A stretch of 64,000 bases of DNA from Eucalyptus grandis (Eukaryota > Streptophyta > Magnoliopsida > Myrtales > Myrtaceae), in the NCBI RefSeq assembly GCF_016545825.1, contig NC_052619.1, positions 13,717,501 through 13,781,500 on the forward strand, given 5' to 3'. A model generated the notes under the pieces. The model did not search any database. It was given only the letters and a program-made list of their open reading frames with translations, and was not told the origin of the DNA. Positions 35,386-50,033 of this stretch are shown here, piece by piece; the stretch's first letter is position 1, and each line of letters opens with the position of its first letter. The translations under genes were made by a program, and so were the position numbers.

Positions 35386-38300
35386 CTACAAGGGCAGCGT
35401 TTGCAATTCCGAGATTTTATGAATCCCGCCACTCGCAGGATGATTTCTGTCATCCTGAAGTACAAGAACCTTAAGCGTCCCGGACTCTCTCAGCCAAGCA
35501 GCCACTACAGACCCTGTCGATATGAACCTACCTATGTTGCACTTGGCTAACCGAAAGGGTGCGCCCATGCCAGTTAGGAGGCCCTCGATGGCTCGTCTAA
35601 GTGCACCGTCACCCACTACTTTACTGTGTTTGCCCCATCCCGTCAGAATGCTGCAAAAAAAGTCAACTTTAGGCAGTCAATGGAAAGTGTTCCCAGATAT
35701 TGTTCTTGAAAAACACAACTTAGATTTTTTAAGCTAAAAAGAATGTGCATAGCAGAGTGTAATATCAAAGGTTTTCAGAACAATTCAATTTCTTCAGAAA
35801 TTTTCTTGTGAAATTTATCCGCGAGCGGTTTATCAAGTTTTGCGGGATCTGCTAAGTGAAAATATCTGAAATCATTATCGTGATGCCTTTCAAGACAGAA
35901 TTTGTTCTTGTATAGAGTTAGCAAAAATAAAGAACCCCTGTTCTCAAAGATCAAAACTGTTATCAAACTGGATAGGATTCTAGACTCGTGCTCAACTTGC
36001 TTACCTCAGCAGTTTAGGCAGCTCATGTCCTTCATATACAATAGATCGTATGTTCAGCAACCATGCATGAACCATGGCCCGAGCCGCCCCTGAAGACATG
36101 AGGTGCAAATCTAGGCAAGAATCTGACCAGACATTGTCCCACACTTGGCGACGTTTGCCTTCAAGTACAACCAATTGGGCACCACGTCTCTGAAAAAAGA
36201 ATGATGAAAACATTAATCAAGTCTAAAAAGAACGTGTAATGATTTTCTTGACAAAGCAAATAACATATCTTAGGGAAAGTGCTGTTCTACAGACCTGACC
36301 AAAGTGCCAAAGCATGTCGGTGAGAGCATTATAAAAGGCAGATGCAGTTGCAGGGTCCATCTGTCTCACTTCATCAAAAAGGGATTGGGCTTGAACCCAT
36401 ACAGTCTCCCTGCGGCCCATCAGAAGTCCATGCGCCACACCATAGAGTTGATTGTCAAACATGCGAAGTTCCTCCAAAAGCATGGAAGCATCTTCAAAGG
36501 AATTACAGCGGCTGCATCCAAACATTGAAAGGGAGTGAAATGGGTCAAGGCTATATGAAGGAATTATGAATGATAGGATTAACTTGTTTACTGGATAAAA
36601 CAGCAAAAACTATTCATTTCCAAATCAAAAAGGGAAGGTCCATGGAAGAAACTAGGGAAATTATTTAGACAACTTTGATCAATTGGCATGTAGCAGAAGC
36701 TTTTCTGGGAAATGAAAAAAAATGGCTTAAAGAGAGTACAAACAAAACATAGAGAAAAGTTCTCATTAAATGTTTAGAATTTCTACACTAATAGACAACA
36801 TAAACTAGATAGATGACTAATATGAGCATGTAGCCAAGTAGTAACCCTGGAAACCATAAAAGCATCCTACTTAAGTATCTACTCTCCACTTCATTCAGCA
36901 AGTAGAGTCACCTTGCCTTCAAAAAGCCTCTTCTCCAGTACAATGAAATAACTATTTCTTGATTAGAAGTTTGAATTTCGATTGTCAGACCAACTCAACT
37001 TTAAATTGATAGCAGTCAACAGGACGCTCAAGGCACTGAAAGCAAACCATCCTCTTCAAAGGCATCCCACTATTAATCTCATCATATTTAGCGTCTAGAC
37101 TTAAATTTTCTAAAATGACTATTTATCTACCACGATATTCCCAGCACGAACAAGATACCTAAACTTATAAGAACCTGACAGACAAGAGACGAAGAGTACC
37201 TGCATGCATTCAAAATAGCAGAAAAAGTGACAACATTGGGTTTGATTTCTAGCTCGTGCATCTTCTTAAACACTCCCAGAATGCAAAGAATTTCCTGTCT
37301 GCCTCTGCTGTCTTTCTTCAATGGGCCTCCCCTCTCAGATGCCAGCTGCCCAAAATACTTCATGATTCGGCTATCTCCTTCCGCATCTGCCGTTTTGTTC
37401 TCTGCAAGATCCTCAATAAGCATTGGGCACGAAGATCTATTACCACCAAAGTCAGCTTCAGCACTCATGTATCTACCAAAAGCATCAATTATAGAATTGT
37501 AGGTGACGACATTGGGGCTTATACCCTCCCTTGTCATCTCATGAAGCAAAGAGACGGCAGATTCTACCAATCCATTCTTGCACAGAGCATCAATAAGTGC
37601 ACTATAAAGGACAACATCAGGCTGCAATCCTTCCTGCTTAAGCCCTTTAAAAGCATCCATGGCCTCCCTATACAGACCAGCTTTTGAGTACATGTCAATC
37701 AGGGTCGAATAGGTCAACAAATTGGGGCACACTTGCGCTGCTTTCATCTCCTTATACACTCTCGTCATATCATCATATTTTCCCTGCTTGCCATACCCTC
37801 CCAAGAGTGCATTATAAGTTACAACGTCTTTCACAACGCGACAATCATCCATCTCCTTACAAATATCTACAACCTCCTGAAAATCACCAAGCTTTGAATA
37901 TATGGTGAGCAATGTATTATATGATACCCTATCTAACTCAATACCTAAAAACCTCATATTATTAAAGATACTCAATGCCTCATCACTCCTCCCGGCCTTT
38001 GCGTACCCATCAACCATTGTACTGTAAGTGACTACATTAGGCAGGATATTCTTTGCGGGCATCTGCGACATGATCTCAATAGCAGAATCCAGTTGACCAC
38101 CTTTGCATAAAGCATCCAGAAACGTATTATACGTGACAATATCCTGGTCGATCCCTTTATCCACCATCTCATAGAACCAATTCTTTGCCGCCTCCCAATA
38201 ACCCCCACGACTGCAAACCGCAAGAAGAGAGTTATAAGTTATCCTGTCAGGCTGTACCCCATTCTTCAACATCTCATCAAAAATCCGCAACACCTTGTCT

Positions 38301-39196
38301 AACTCCACGCCCCCTTTACCACATGCATCGATCACCGCATTGAAAGTGACCAAATTCGGCTTCAACCCACTGTTTTTCATCGTCTCGAAGGCCTTAATCG
38401 CCTCCCTGCTATTCGCACTACGGCCATACGCGCTAATCAAAGCAGAATATGCATAAACGGTATTACCATACCCTTCCCTCAAAGCAGTGTCAAACACGCT
38501 CCTCGCAAGGTCAACCTTCCCCAGCCTACCGAGAACACTAATCGCAGAACTAGCCAATTTCCCCTGCTCATTCTTACGCCTCTCTCTCCGCACCGCAAAC
38601 TCGAAACACCGAACTACCTTCCAATGCTCACCTCTATTGCCGAATTCCCGCAGCAAGAAAGTATAATCATCGGCCCCGCACAGCTTAGACTGAAAGGTGA
38701 GCAACACATTCTCGAAACCCTTCTCATCCTTACCATACCGAACGGCGTGCTGGAGGGCCTCGTCGGCGACGGAGGTGTGGGGGGCGCCGACGCTGTTCTT
38801 CGGTCGGCCGAGGTGCATCTTCGACACGAACCGGGTCGACCGGCGGCCCGAGAACTGCGGCCCAAGATCCGATTTTGGGGCATTCAGAGCTGGCAGGGAG
38901 GGGAACCCGGGGTCCTCGGCGGCGGCGGTGGCGGTGGCGGCAGCGGTGGCGGCGGCGGCGGCGGTGGCGGAGGCCGCGTTGGACGGGCCGTGCGGAGACG
39001 GCAAGGGGGGCTTGGCGAGGGCGACCTTGTGGGCGGCGGCCAACTTGGGGTTGTTGCCGCCGCGGCCGCCGCGGTGGTGGTGGTGGTGGTGGTTGGGGTG
39101 GTTGGGGTTGGGGCGCTGGTTGTTCTGCGGGTAAGGGTGGTTCTGGTAGGGCTTCGACGCGGCGAGGGAGCAGTGGGGCGGCGTTGAAGAAGCCAT
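35386..39196 (-). CDS. GUN1: GUN1, plastid PPR-SMR protein of retrograde signalling
   Basis: Chloroplast protein that integrates plastid stress signals to the nucleus and affects plastid protein import and tetrapyrrole signalling in Arabidopsis. Exons: 39196-37200, 36511-36295, 36189-36005, 35650-35386. All introns are GT-AG, phases are consistent, and the product is 887 aa (the Arabidopsis protein is of similar length). Residues 1-110 are a low-complexity, basic, transit-like region with an His6 run and an Ala/Thr tract. [12 protein letters not shown] follows. About twelve PPR motifs run from residue 230 to 690, for example [28 protein letters not shown] and [19 protein letters not shown]. 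The C-terminal SMR domain has LDLH at 764-767 and TGWG at 803-806. The ATG chosen gives MASSTPPH, the usual GUN1 start; an upstream in-frame ATG would add 20 unrelated residues. The gene looks intact. Confidence 0.96.
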
Positions 39197-39390
39197 TGGG
39201 TCGGATTGGATTCTACTGTCTGGAACTCGAGATCGTACGGACAGATTCAACGGCAACTGGAAGAGAGAGAAAGAAGAGAGAGAAACAGAGGTCAGCGAGG
39301 GTTTTGGCAGGGTTGGGTGGAAGGCGAAGGAGGATGAGGGAGAGGAGACGACGGAGATGACGATGGAGGAGAGGCCATTGGATATGGCGG

Positions 39391-39433
39391 AGATTATAGA
39401 GAGAGAAATTGAAGAGAGAGAAAGATAAGAAAC

Positions 39434-39467
<34 letters not shown>

Positions 39468-39480
39468 GAGAGAGAAAGAT
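39391..39480. repeat. GA/CT-rich tract in the GUN1 leader
   Basis: On the transcribed strand this is an almost pure pyrimidine run (CTCTCT with few interruptions), about 200-290 nt upstream of the GUN1 ATG. An A/T-only stretch at 39520-39548 on the same strand could serve as a TATA-like element. CT-rich leaders are common in plant housekeeping genes. Any role here is inferred. Confidence 0.7.
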
Positions 39481-39549
39481 TGAGTGAATGACTGGAATTT
39501 CAGCTGGAGCAGCAGTGAGTTGCTTATATTTATATATTTATTTATTATT

Positions 39550-42336
39550 TTTTTACTTTTTCTTTTTACCTTTCGTGCTTGAAAATAAAAATTTCGGACA
39601 TTGGGAGTCACGCCCGTTTTTCCATATTTTTTTCCTATTTTTAAGGAGGGTGGGATAGGCTTCGTTGTGTCCCGCGTCGTTTCGGCGACTTCGTGTCGTT
39701 TCGGTCCGGTGCTGCGCGGGACCCCGGCTAGCGGTGTGGGCTCGGGGGTCGCGGCCGTTGAGATTTTAGGTGAGGGCGTTGAATTCCCAGGATCGTGCGG
39801 TGCTCGACTGTCCCATCGTTAAAAGTTTGCGGGGACAGTCAAAGGTGAGCTGGGTTTCCTAGGTTGGCTGGACGACATGAACGCTTTGTTTGGTAGTGAA
39901 TTAACTTGGGAAGTGAGAATGGACAGAGATTTTCTGGGTTTTCCTTGGGGAGCAAGACTACTATTTCCCAAAAAACAAATATAATAATAACAAAGAAGGA
40001 AATTGAAAAAAAAAATTAACAAGAAGGGCTATTTTGGTTAGAAAAAGGAAAGAAATCGGGGTTTAATGGAAATTAATTTATGGCGTTGGGATAACAATCC
40101 GACGCATCGAGTAAATTATTCATTTTAGGAAACCGATTTTAAGAATGCCATGGTCTTGCCATTTCTAGCTCGTTCTCGGATTACTTTACAAAAACAGAGC
40201 AAATTGGATAAGATTGTGAGGGCATTTGGTCTTTCTTTTTCTTTTTTGGTAGGTTTGTAAGCATTTGAATCGACCTTGCCATTACGGTCCTGCTGCCATA
40301 TATGAACAAGAGGACAAATTAGGCAACGAGGCAGCCGAAACAGGAATGTTGTGTGATTATTGCTCTCTTTTTTTAATTGATTTTGTTCTTCAATTTTTGG
40401 AAATCCGGTTGTTTGGGTAGCTGGATTTCCTGATTAGGCGAAGATAAGTTTTTTTAGGAAGATGTATATGAACAAAACAGAACGTGAGGATTTGGGGGTA
40501 GTGTAGAGATTGAGCAGTTGGGTTTTATTTGATTAGAAATTTTATTCCATGTAATAAGAAAAAGGGCAACTTCCACAAATAAGAGAAAATTCGGAACGAT
40601 TTTCTTGAGACTAGCAAATGTGCTTACACGATCGCTTGTGTGCGAAAAACTGATATTTTAAAGAGTAAACAAAAGATTTAGTCAAGAAATACCCAAATCA
40701 TTTAATAACGGAGAGATTATTGATAAATAAACAAAATAGCAAAAAAAAATATATGCAGAAAGAGAGAAAAAAATAATAATTAGCATTTAAACATATCCAA
40801 ATTTTAATAGCGGAACATGCCAGAGATAAAATAGATTAACAAAAAAAAAAAAAAAACATGCCAAAGATAAAATAAAGCTATGAATTGACGCATTTGTCCA
40901 TGGACATGATACCTATAAAATAAGTAATCAACGCTTTTTTTTTTTTTTTTTTTTGGGGTAGGAAATTCTCTTGCCTAGACCCAAAGGTCCTGTGGACCCC
41001 AGTGAATCGCAAACCGTTCACTTCAATTATAAACTTATCTTCCATCGTATCTTATTAATAAATGATGAAACACATTGAAGTTCGTTAATATGCCCAAAGC
41101 ATGGTTATTTGGGTATTATATTGACATGACTAAACATATCATTCTTATGATTTGTCATTGAATACCACGAACCACTCACGAAATCTAATTATTAGATACA
41201 ATTTCTCTGTAAAATCTTGCAAGCCGATATAGTCCTCTTATAATACCTAGTCTTTTCCTTGCTCGCTGTACAGTACAGATTATGTGAAATCACGATAGCA
41301 TCATCTTACAGCTTTACTGCGGTAACAATCTACTTCAACGGTAAATGATGATAAATGCACGTCCACATCCCAAACCGTATAATTTCCATCCCGTATATTA
41401 CTAGAGAATATCCCGTTATTCTATGATATAAAATATCCGAAACCCTTCGGGAATCTGTAAATATTGGCCACCCCTTGGCCACCAACTTTGCGGCTAATTG
41501 CAACCTTATCGTTTTTCGTTTTATAGCCAGAATTGAATAATGTTGAGAGACGCGGGTTGAAATAGGATAAACCGGATTCGTTGACCAGAATTTTTTGGAA
41601 GACTAAGCGTATCTTATAGGAGGAAGCATTGGATAGGTATATTCTTCATTTATTCCGGCACACATCAGAATGTTCATTCTTCTTCCTCCCGCCAGTTGGG
41701 ACCTGCCACGTCATGCAGACTTCAAGGGACCTCCTTCACGGAAGCAGCCCAATTCAGATTCGACGCGTGTTTCAGAATAGCTGCTCGCTTGCGTGCCCGA
41801 GTAAAGGAATAGGAAAAACAAGAATGACCATTGCACTAACAAAAGGAGCTACTCCACGGCTGAAACCGAAAAGAGAGAGAGAGAGAGACAGCAACTAAAA
41901 ATTTATAGAGAACGAAAAAATTGTATATCAAAATTTTGAATTTCTTGAGACTTCGAAAAACTAGGGAGGAAGACGCTTCGATTGATGTAAAACTCGCTCG
42001 AGGACTGAACGTAACTACTAACATCAGTTCATGAAAAAGGCTAGAGAATTAGATCGATGTCAATCTTCGACCTTCGTCGTAAGCGGTCCAATTGCATCAC
42101 TCCCACGGAGAGAGTGGCCCAATGAAACTGAGGATTGTGAACAAAGCATAAACTCGAGGCACGCCCCACCATTTGTCCGTTTGACTTTGCTCTATAACTT
42201 GTGCTTTCTCACGAAGGAGATTCAAAACCGACCAAGTCGACTCCGGTGTTTCTAATGCTGTTACCTCATGGACCATCAGAACTAGAATGTAATCAGAAGA
42301 TGGAACCTAGTGGGACGGTGAAAAAGAGGTCCTCAG
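39550..42336. other. Intergenic region between GUN1 and NOMO
   Basis: Contains a GC-rich patch with C/G-rich words near 39640-39830, possibly the GUN1 distal promoter. The rest is AT-rich, with a poly-T tract at about 40937-40955 followed by a GGGG run. No protein was recognised. The last few hundred bases before 42337 should include the NOMO 3' UTR. Confidence 0.5.
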
Positions 42337-45300
42337 TCAGTATGTCTTCTTTCTAACTACTGATTTTCTCACTTCCTTCTTAGCAGCTCCGTTGAACCCC
42401 GGTGCCGATGCTCCGACTGTGGATTCGTATAAGTCCTTCAACCTTCACATTTGAACATATGCGAAGTAATGAGATTAGGTCTATTGGTAAGAAAAATTAA
42501 CGAGTGAACCAATGGAGATAGGTAAAAGCATATAACCACTATGCTATTCGAGTTTCGAATTACCTTGGCATGCTGACAAACAGAGCGATCACGGAGACTC
42601 CAGCAATAAGAGGAAATACAGGTGCAGGAGTTAAATCCTGCAAAGCATAAAACCAATTAGGTAATAAATAGCCACATGCACAGGAAGAACCATTATCAAG
42701 GAAAAAAGCCATCCGGGGGATAATTTAGGCAGCACTTTCAAGAAAGGTCTTCACTGTTTCCATGAGTTTTGGACCATGGTAACTTGAAACATTATCTCCT
42801 TTCATTTTGCTTTCATTTTTTTCTTGATTTCCTTGCAGATATCGAGAAGAGTGACAGTGAAGTCGCAACCAACCTGTTTGTGGTAATTCTCAATAACTCT
42901 GTATCTGAGAGGACCAACATGGATCTGAGATGTCTTTTGTAGGTCAACCTCAATAACGTCAGACTCAAACTTGAATGCGTTAGTAGCAACTTCAGATCGG
43001 ATCTGAATGAGGTGTTTGCTCTTAGGCAAATCCTTCACCTGGAAGAAGTTGGACAGAGGGAGTGGGAAGACTGATTCAATCTTAGATGGGTCGATGGCTG
43101 ATCTTATCTCAACCAGGAGCTTTGAGTGCGATTCCCACATTTTTTGTCCTTCAACATGGCAACTCAATATGGTTTTCTCTGGCTGTTCAAAGACCACAAA
43201 ATCCATTCCTTTAATATCCTCAGTTTGGACCTGCACATATCAAGCAAGATCAACAAATCAGATCCTGTAATGACATCCCAGTAAAGTACATCAAACCCCT
43301 TACTCTTCAAGAGGTGTTTGCCAGATAAAAGTGTAGCTCATTGTTTGGTTGGAAATGCAAAAAAGAAGTGCCTGGAGATTCGTGAGTGAAAAAGATACTA
43401 CAGGGGACAGGTTGGCATAACAAGAAATACATTATCTCAGGACTTGGGACATCAAGTCAAATTTAGTTAAACAAGAATATGAAGAAAAATATTAAGTACG
43501 GAACACTCATCCTCAATGATATGCATTTAATGATGGAAATACCTGAATAGTAACAGAATCTGGAGATGCTCGCTCAACCATAGAACTTCCTAGGCTATCC
43601 TTCCTTGCTACTCTGATTGTGTATGTTTTGCCAGGAAGAAGTCCTCTCAGACGGTAAGTTCCAGATGAATCTGTCGATGACTCCTCATAGAATCCTGAAT
43701 CTGAACGAGCTTCAACAGAAACACCTTCTTTTGGCAGGCCAGATAAAAGAGTGACAATGCCTGTAGCACTGTACAGTAATTTAAGAAAATTCAGTAACAT
43801 GTCTCAACACACCAAAATATTTGCAACAAAAATGCTCCTGCAGCAGTGTCTCAAGGACTTGATAGTTCTACCTTCCAAACAACAGACCATTGTCAAACAC
43901 AAGTGCCAAATTTCGCAATTTATGGAATATACAACTCGAATGATATAATACAAGAGAATTTTAGTAAATCTTGTGACGAACATAAGTAGCTAGGCAGTTA
44001 ACAATCACATCATGAAGGGGATAGTCCAAAATTCTGGATCCAATTAGGTTTCTAGAAGCACAAGTGGACAACTGTTAAGCTTTAACGAAAAGATCCAGAA
44101 AATAAACAATTATTGCCATATTACTTCCAAACCTAAAGACAGAGCAAGTGTGAATATTAAAGGATAAAAAATATGGGACAAAATGAGAGGCAAAGAAAAA
44201 GACATCTAAGGAGAACAAAAAGTCGTCTAAGTAAAACAAATCTTACAAAAACATCAAGTTAAATGACACTCTAAATTTTCATCACTGTGCTAAGTCTGCA
44301 GTGAGTTTAACACCAAAAAAAAAAGAAAAAAAAAAGCATCACTACGTTATTTCAGCTTTTACAAATACATGTAAGCTATATATATAACTGAGCTTTAACG
44401 GACAAAATATGTACCTGTAAGCAACTCGGGTTGCCTGAAACACAATTTCTCTGGACTCCCCGGAACCAAGTTCTATCGCCTGTGCTGCAGGTGAGAAGGC
44501 GTACTCCTGCAAGACATCACACAATTTAATCTCTTAGTCAAGGGGTGAAAATTAAACTTAGCTACATCCAACATTAAAACAAAATTTTGCATTGTGAATG
44601 AGTGCGCAGCCTAGTGGCTGGGCATGGTGGCTAGGGTGAAATAAGTTAAGAGGAATCAATGATACTTTAACTCTGGTTGCTGCAGAGAAACATCTCCACA
44701 GATAAAATACATCTAAAATGCTTGAAAAGCCACATGCTTCACCTCAGAGTACAACAATTCATGATCAAGCGTCACATGATAATGAGATAAATGAATTTCA
44801 TCATGCTTCAAACAAGGTAGATAGATGGTACTAGAAAGCAGACAAAGTCAGAAAAGACAAAAAAAAGAAAACATCAATTAAAGCTCCACATATCAATACC
44901 TTAAGAAGAGGACGCAAATAGAAACTCCCAGGGAATAAGTTATCAAAGAGGAATGTTCCTCCAGCCCCAGATACAGAGTTGTTTCTGTAACCATCATCAC
45001 CACTCAATGACAGTAGCACAGAAGGGATGGGTTCTTTTGCATCATCTTTGGAATGAACACGAACATATACTTGACCAAGCTTTTGACAGGAAAATGAATT
45101 ACGCCCAACTCTCTTTAGATGATAACCAGGCTGCATGAGGAAATGAATTTAGAGCCAACATAAGAATTCAGCTATTTAACTACCATTGGCCAAAATAGGA
45201 AACCATAGTGTCAACCAAAACTGATATCTATTTTCTCACAGATCAAGACATAAAACTAAGCATAGAGCAAGAAAAGCACCAACATAGTCTCTTCTTGCCA

Positions 45301-48300
45301 TTTCTGGTACTAGGAAGGAAATGCAGCAAGGGATAACTCAAGAAAAAAATTAATAGCCAATTGTTGAATTGATAGCCTAAATTGACCATTTGTGTTGATT
45401 GATTACTGCATCTTTAGAAAGACAAAATGAAGCCTCGTGAAGTGGCTTGATGCTCACCATGGAAGTGTGCTCTAAAGATGCACTTGTTAAGATCATTCAT
45501 TGATGTTTGGTTTGCGAGATGGAAACAAGAGAGGAATATGGGGGAGTTTGTTTTGTGGTTTTTTTTTTTTTTTTTCTTGGGGGGGGTGGAAATCTCACCT
45601 TTTCCCTCCAATCCATTCTCACAAAAATTTCAAATTTTCTCAAATGTTTCATAACCACCTTTCATTTGCTTCCCCTCCCTTCTCTCCCAAACAAAGAATG
45701 CCTCTTTCACGTAATTTCCTTGCAGCTATACTCAAAGTTCTTAATTTTTTATGTGAGATGTTAAAGAGTATCGAAACTAATGCTATATCAGACTCTTATT
45801 TGGGAACAGAAAGTTGAAAAAAGGCACAAACGCCATATCAACAAGTCAGTTTTTTGGGGCCAGAACACATATGAGATTCAGAAACATGTCCAGGTAAATT
45901 AAATGAGTTCCACATGTGCCAGGGAAAATCGAAGAATACGAGGGAGACATACCTTTGAAGCCTTAATAGTGTAAGTAATATCATCATACAGAGGTCCTCC
46001 AACAAATGAACCATCTGAGCCTGTTGTAGTTCTAAGGGCTACTTCACCTTTCCTTAGTGGACCATTCTCACTGTCTCCTGCAGCTATAACCTTAACATCA
46101 ACACCAGGAATAGGTGGCGAGACTGATCCTTCAATGTACAACCCAAGTCGACCAGAGAATGGAGGAATTGAGGATTGACAGCCGTCATTTGTTACCAAAA
46201 TCTGTCAAGCAAGTAGGGAAATCAGTTATTTAGGTTCCAAGGGAAAATTTAAGAAATACAGGTGATGCTTTTCAGACATAATTAGAGAGCTCACAGAGAG
46301 GAGCTAAAATGGAAGCGAGCCCATTAATGATTACCTGATGCTGTCTTGGATAGAACAAGATCTTCTTTTCGCTGTCATCCCTGCAATACATTATAGTTGA
46401 AGCATGAACAATCAATGCCTCAAGGAAGGTTACCGACAATAGCAAGAAAAACAAGTATTCTGGCCATCACCACATAGGCATTCCATTAATAAAACATTAG
46501 ATGCCAAAAAAGAGCGAGGAAAGATGTAAGTGTAGCTGCTTGGCTGGATATGATGAAAGTGATTGGAAGGATTAAATACAGGACAAAAATGGACAGAAAA
46601 AAAATGTTATTCAAGAAAAAAGATAAAGGGCCAATAAACATGATAAAGAAGAAAAGGATGATCACTTTTAAACAAGGTTTTAACTTGTGGTCCCAACCAC
46701 GGAAGTGGCCCCACTACAATAGTCACCGATGCGGGCATATAATGGCACTGAATCGTGGATAGCGGTCAAAGCAGGCATAAGTTTTCAAAATATTCACTCA
46801 ACATACATAAAAATTGACATGTTTGGAATTAACATACATTTGTGTTATCATCGTAACATTAATTTTGGGGCAATTTCTTTCATTTTCATCAGCCCATTTA
46901 ATAATATACTTAGCAATAGTTTTGCTATAACAGAAAGGAGACAGACTAATAGAGGAACCAATAAAACAAAGACAGAAGACATCAAGCATGTGGCTCGAGA
47001 ATTTCATTCTTTTCAGATTACAGTTGTAATACAAAACCCAACCCCCCGAAAAAAAAAAAAAAACCAGACGTTAGGCGTAAGCATCATTCTAGGGTAGAAC
47101 CGAACAAATATAAACCGGTCCAGTTCAAAGTTTTAAAGTATGCAGGATCGGTTCCAGGTTCCAAAAATTGGAGAACTTGTTCCAACGAGCAAATTCTAGG
47201 TTCCAACCTAGAACAAGTTTTTGTATTTTTCTTATTCTCTGTTTTTGGGCGATTATGCGGCATTCCATGATGTCCAACAATGAGTGTGTAAGTTGAAACC
47301 ACTAGTATGAGTTTCAATTTCAAACAATATCCATGACTGAGACTTTTACTTTGTTAATGTTTCATATTTTTTGTGTGTTTAAATATAAGTTGTGATCAAT
47401 GAATTGTAGCAAATGGTGGCCACTAGAAGTGATAATTCATGACAATCATTCAATTAAGAGTACAGGTGGAACCTGGATAGACCTTGGAACCGACCCTAAA
47501 ACCTACGATAGCATATGTTCCAAGTTTTAGGGTATGTAAGGTAGGTGGGTAGGTTTCAAGTTCCAAAAATGAAGGAACTTGTTTCGACAGATAGGCTCCA
47601 GGCTCTAGATGGAACCGCTCACCCCTACCAAGCATTGTCGTCTTCATCTTCTTCTTCTTCCAAACCAGCAGACAGACAGACAGACCAAAACACACAGATG
47701 ACAGATCAGATTCGCGCTATCATCACAATAGCGGCCACAATGAGTTCTATTGCCACACTAGCGCTTGGTCTGAATTTGATTCCCGCTGCTACCACTATCT
47801 AAAATACTGCTTTTAAACAAATAAGAATAATAATGATAGTGGTGCAGACAACACAAAAGCCATTACGCATATATACCTGGAATCTCGAGGAATTAAGGTT
47901 AATTTATCTCCAATGTTCCCCCACACAGAATACTGGTATGCAGCAGTCTTTGTCTGTTCATCTCCATCAGATACAAGACTTGCCCTGGCAGCCTCAAAAG
48001 CATTTCCCTCATTACTTATCACATCCACAGTGATGTCTTCTGGTAATTGAAGCAAACTTGAATCAACATTAATAAGTCCTTTGAGAAGATATTTCTCTCC
48101 TTTTAGATTAATGGGCTGCAAAAAAAACATGCAATCAAATAGTGAAGGTAGGTACTGGAAATCAATTGCTCTATTAAACAAGATGAGAGAAATTTAAGTA
48201 TCATACTGAAGGATCTGATGTATCAATTTTCACTGAAGAACTTCCAAAGAATATACACGAGTCCTCAAAGCGTAGTTCATGGACACCAGGAAATCTCACG

Positions 48301-49987
48301 CATATACGTTGGGAACCTTCCTGCACTTTCCCAACATGAAAAATGAATTCACTTAGACATATGTGGCTTTACTTAGACATTATTCAAATCTAAACTTCGA
48401 TTTACAGCAAATGACCTTTATTTCCAACTTTAGCGATGAACCATCTGGTTGAGTCATAACAGCATTTACATCATGGGTGGATACGACATTGACCCAATAA
48501 CCTTTTTGAACAAATACAATTCCCTTTACATCCTCAGAACCAACGTCAAGATCAATGATGCTCTGCTCCCAGCACCAATTATCTTCTCCAGCCTTTGATT
48601 TTAGCGAATCATGCCTCACCTGAATGAAAAATAAAACAAATGGAGCGATATTCAGATGGTATTTATTAACTCCCAGTTTTTGCTATAGCAAATCCTGAGA
48701 AACTAGTCTTCCAATGTGCTTGCATCAAAACATGACTATAGTTTTAACTATAAAAAAGAAAGTAGGAGATTGATAACTACCCATGGAAGGAGATTAAGGA
48801 CTGGACACTTTACCTCAAGCTTGTACTTCCCAGGGAAAACTTTTGCGAAGAGGAATTCACTGTTATCGTCAATCAAACTAACTGTCTTCTTCTCTTCATC
48901 ACGTTTGCCGATCATTCTTGTAAGAGTAATTGAAACCGATGAGCCACATTTCTCTTTGCATTCAACATGACCGAATAGGTTCACTAATGCCTTAGGTCAG
49001 GAAATAAAAGGGGAGAAAAGGGTTAGGTTCCAAAATCCAAAATAAAAAATGGAGATCCATACATTTCTACATTGACAGCATGGTTTAAATGAGACAACCT
49101 TACAAAATGCACATTTTCAGGCATTATCAAGAGACTCCAAGTGAGAAATTTGATGCAATTTCTGCAAGCTTTTCCATTAGGTGGAAAAAAGGAAAAAGGA
49201 AAGACAGCAAAAGACTTTATAACTCATAATCCAAAAAACTCCTTATTCAATGTTGTCAACTACTGATTCCAAATATTTTAAATAAATTTACAGAATCCAA
49301 AGGGTCTCAGCAAAGACACAAAAACAGACAAAAATAATTGAAAAAGCAAGTTTGGTAATAAGAACCAGTACCTGAGAAAATTCAACATTTAACGTTGGAC
49401 TTTTAACAGTAACATCAGTATAAGGGGGCATAAAAAGAAGTCCAGAAGCAGTCTCTGGAGTAGCAGCCAGAGCAGAGAGGCGATATTCACCGGGCGGAAC
49501 CTAAATGACATTGGAGAAGAGAAAGATGTAGCTGATACGTGCGAGGATAAGTGATCTTGGATATATAGATACGAGAGATCATGAACAGAGAAAAAAACAC
49601 AAAAAGCAAAGACCAGAGTTTAACTCAGCTATCATCTACTTCAGGTGCAGATACCAATGTAAAATCAGTATATTTAATTATGAGGCTGATAAAGAATAGA
49701 TCAAACTTGGAAATCCTCTTTATTTAAATAGTTCTACATTCTACCAGCATATCAGTCCTAGTTTGCACAAACCTTTTCAGTATTTCTACTGCTCATCTAC
49801 ATAACTCTACTGCATCAGGCTCAGAAAATAATAACCTTTAGACATTGGCAAAATATACAAAAACGCAAGCCAACTCTGGTTGGTCCTGCAGCAGATTTCT
49901 GGATCCATAAATTCAAATGATGAATCAATTTAATTAGGCCAAATGAGGTTTTAGTTTCTAGAATGTGTTTTTGAGGACCACTAGAAA

Positions 49988-50033
<46 letters not shown>

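Noticed and set aside
38624..39360. Gly/Arg-rich plus-strand frames opposite the GUN1 N-terminus
   Set aside because: Antisense of the Ala and Pro-rich GUN1 leader. No independent support.
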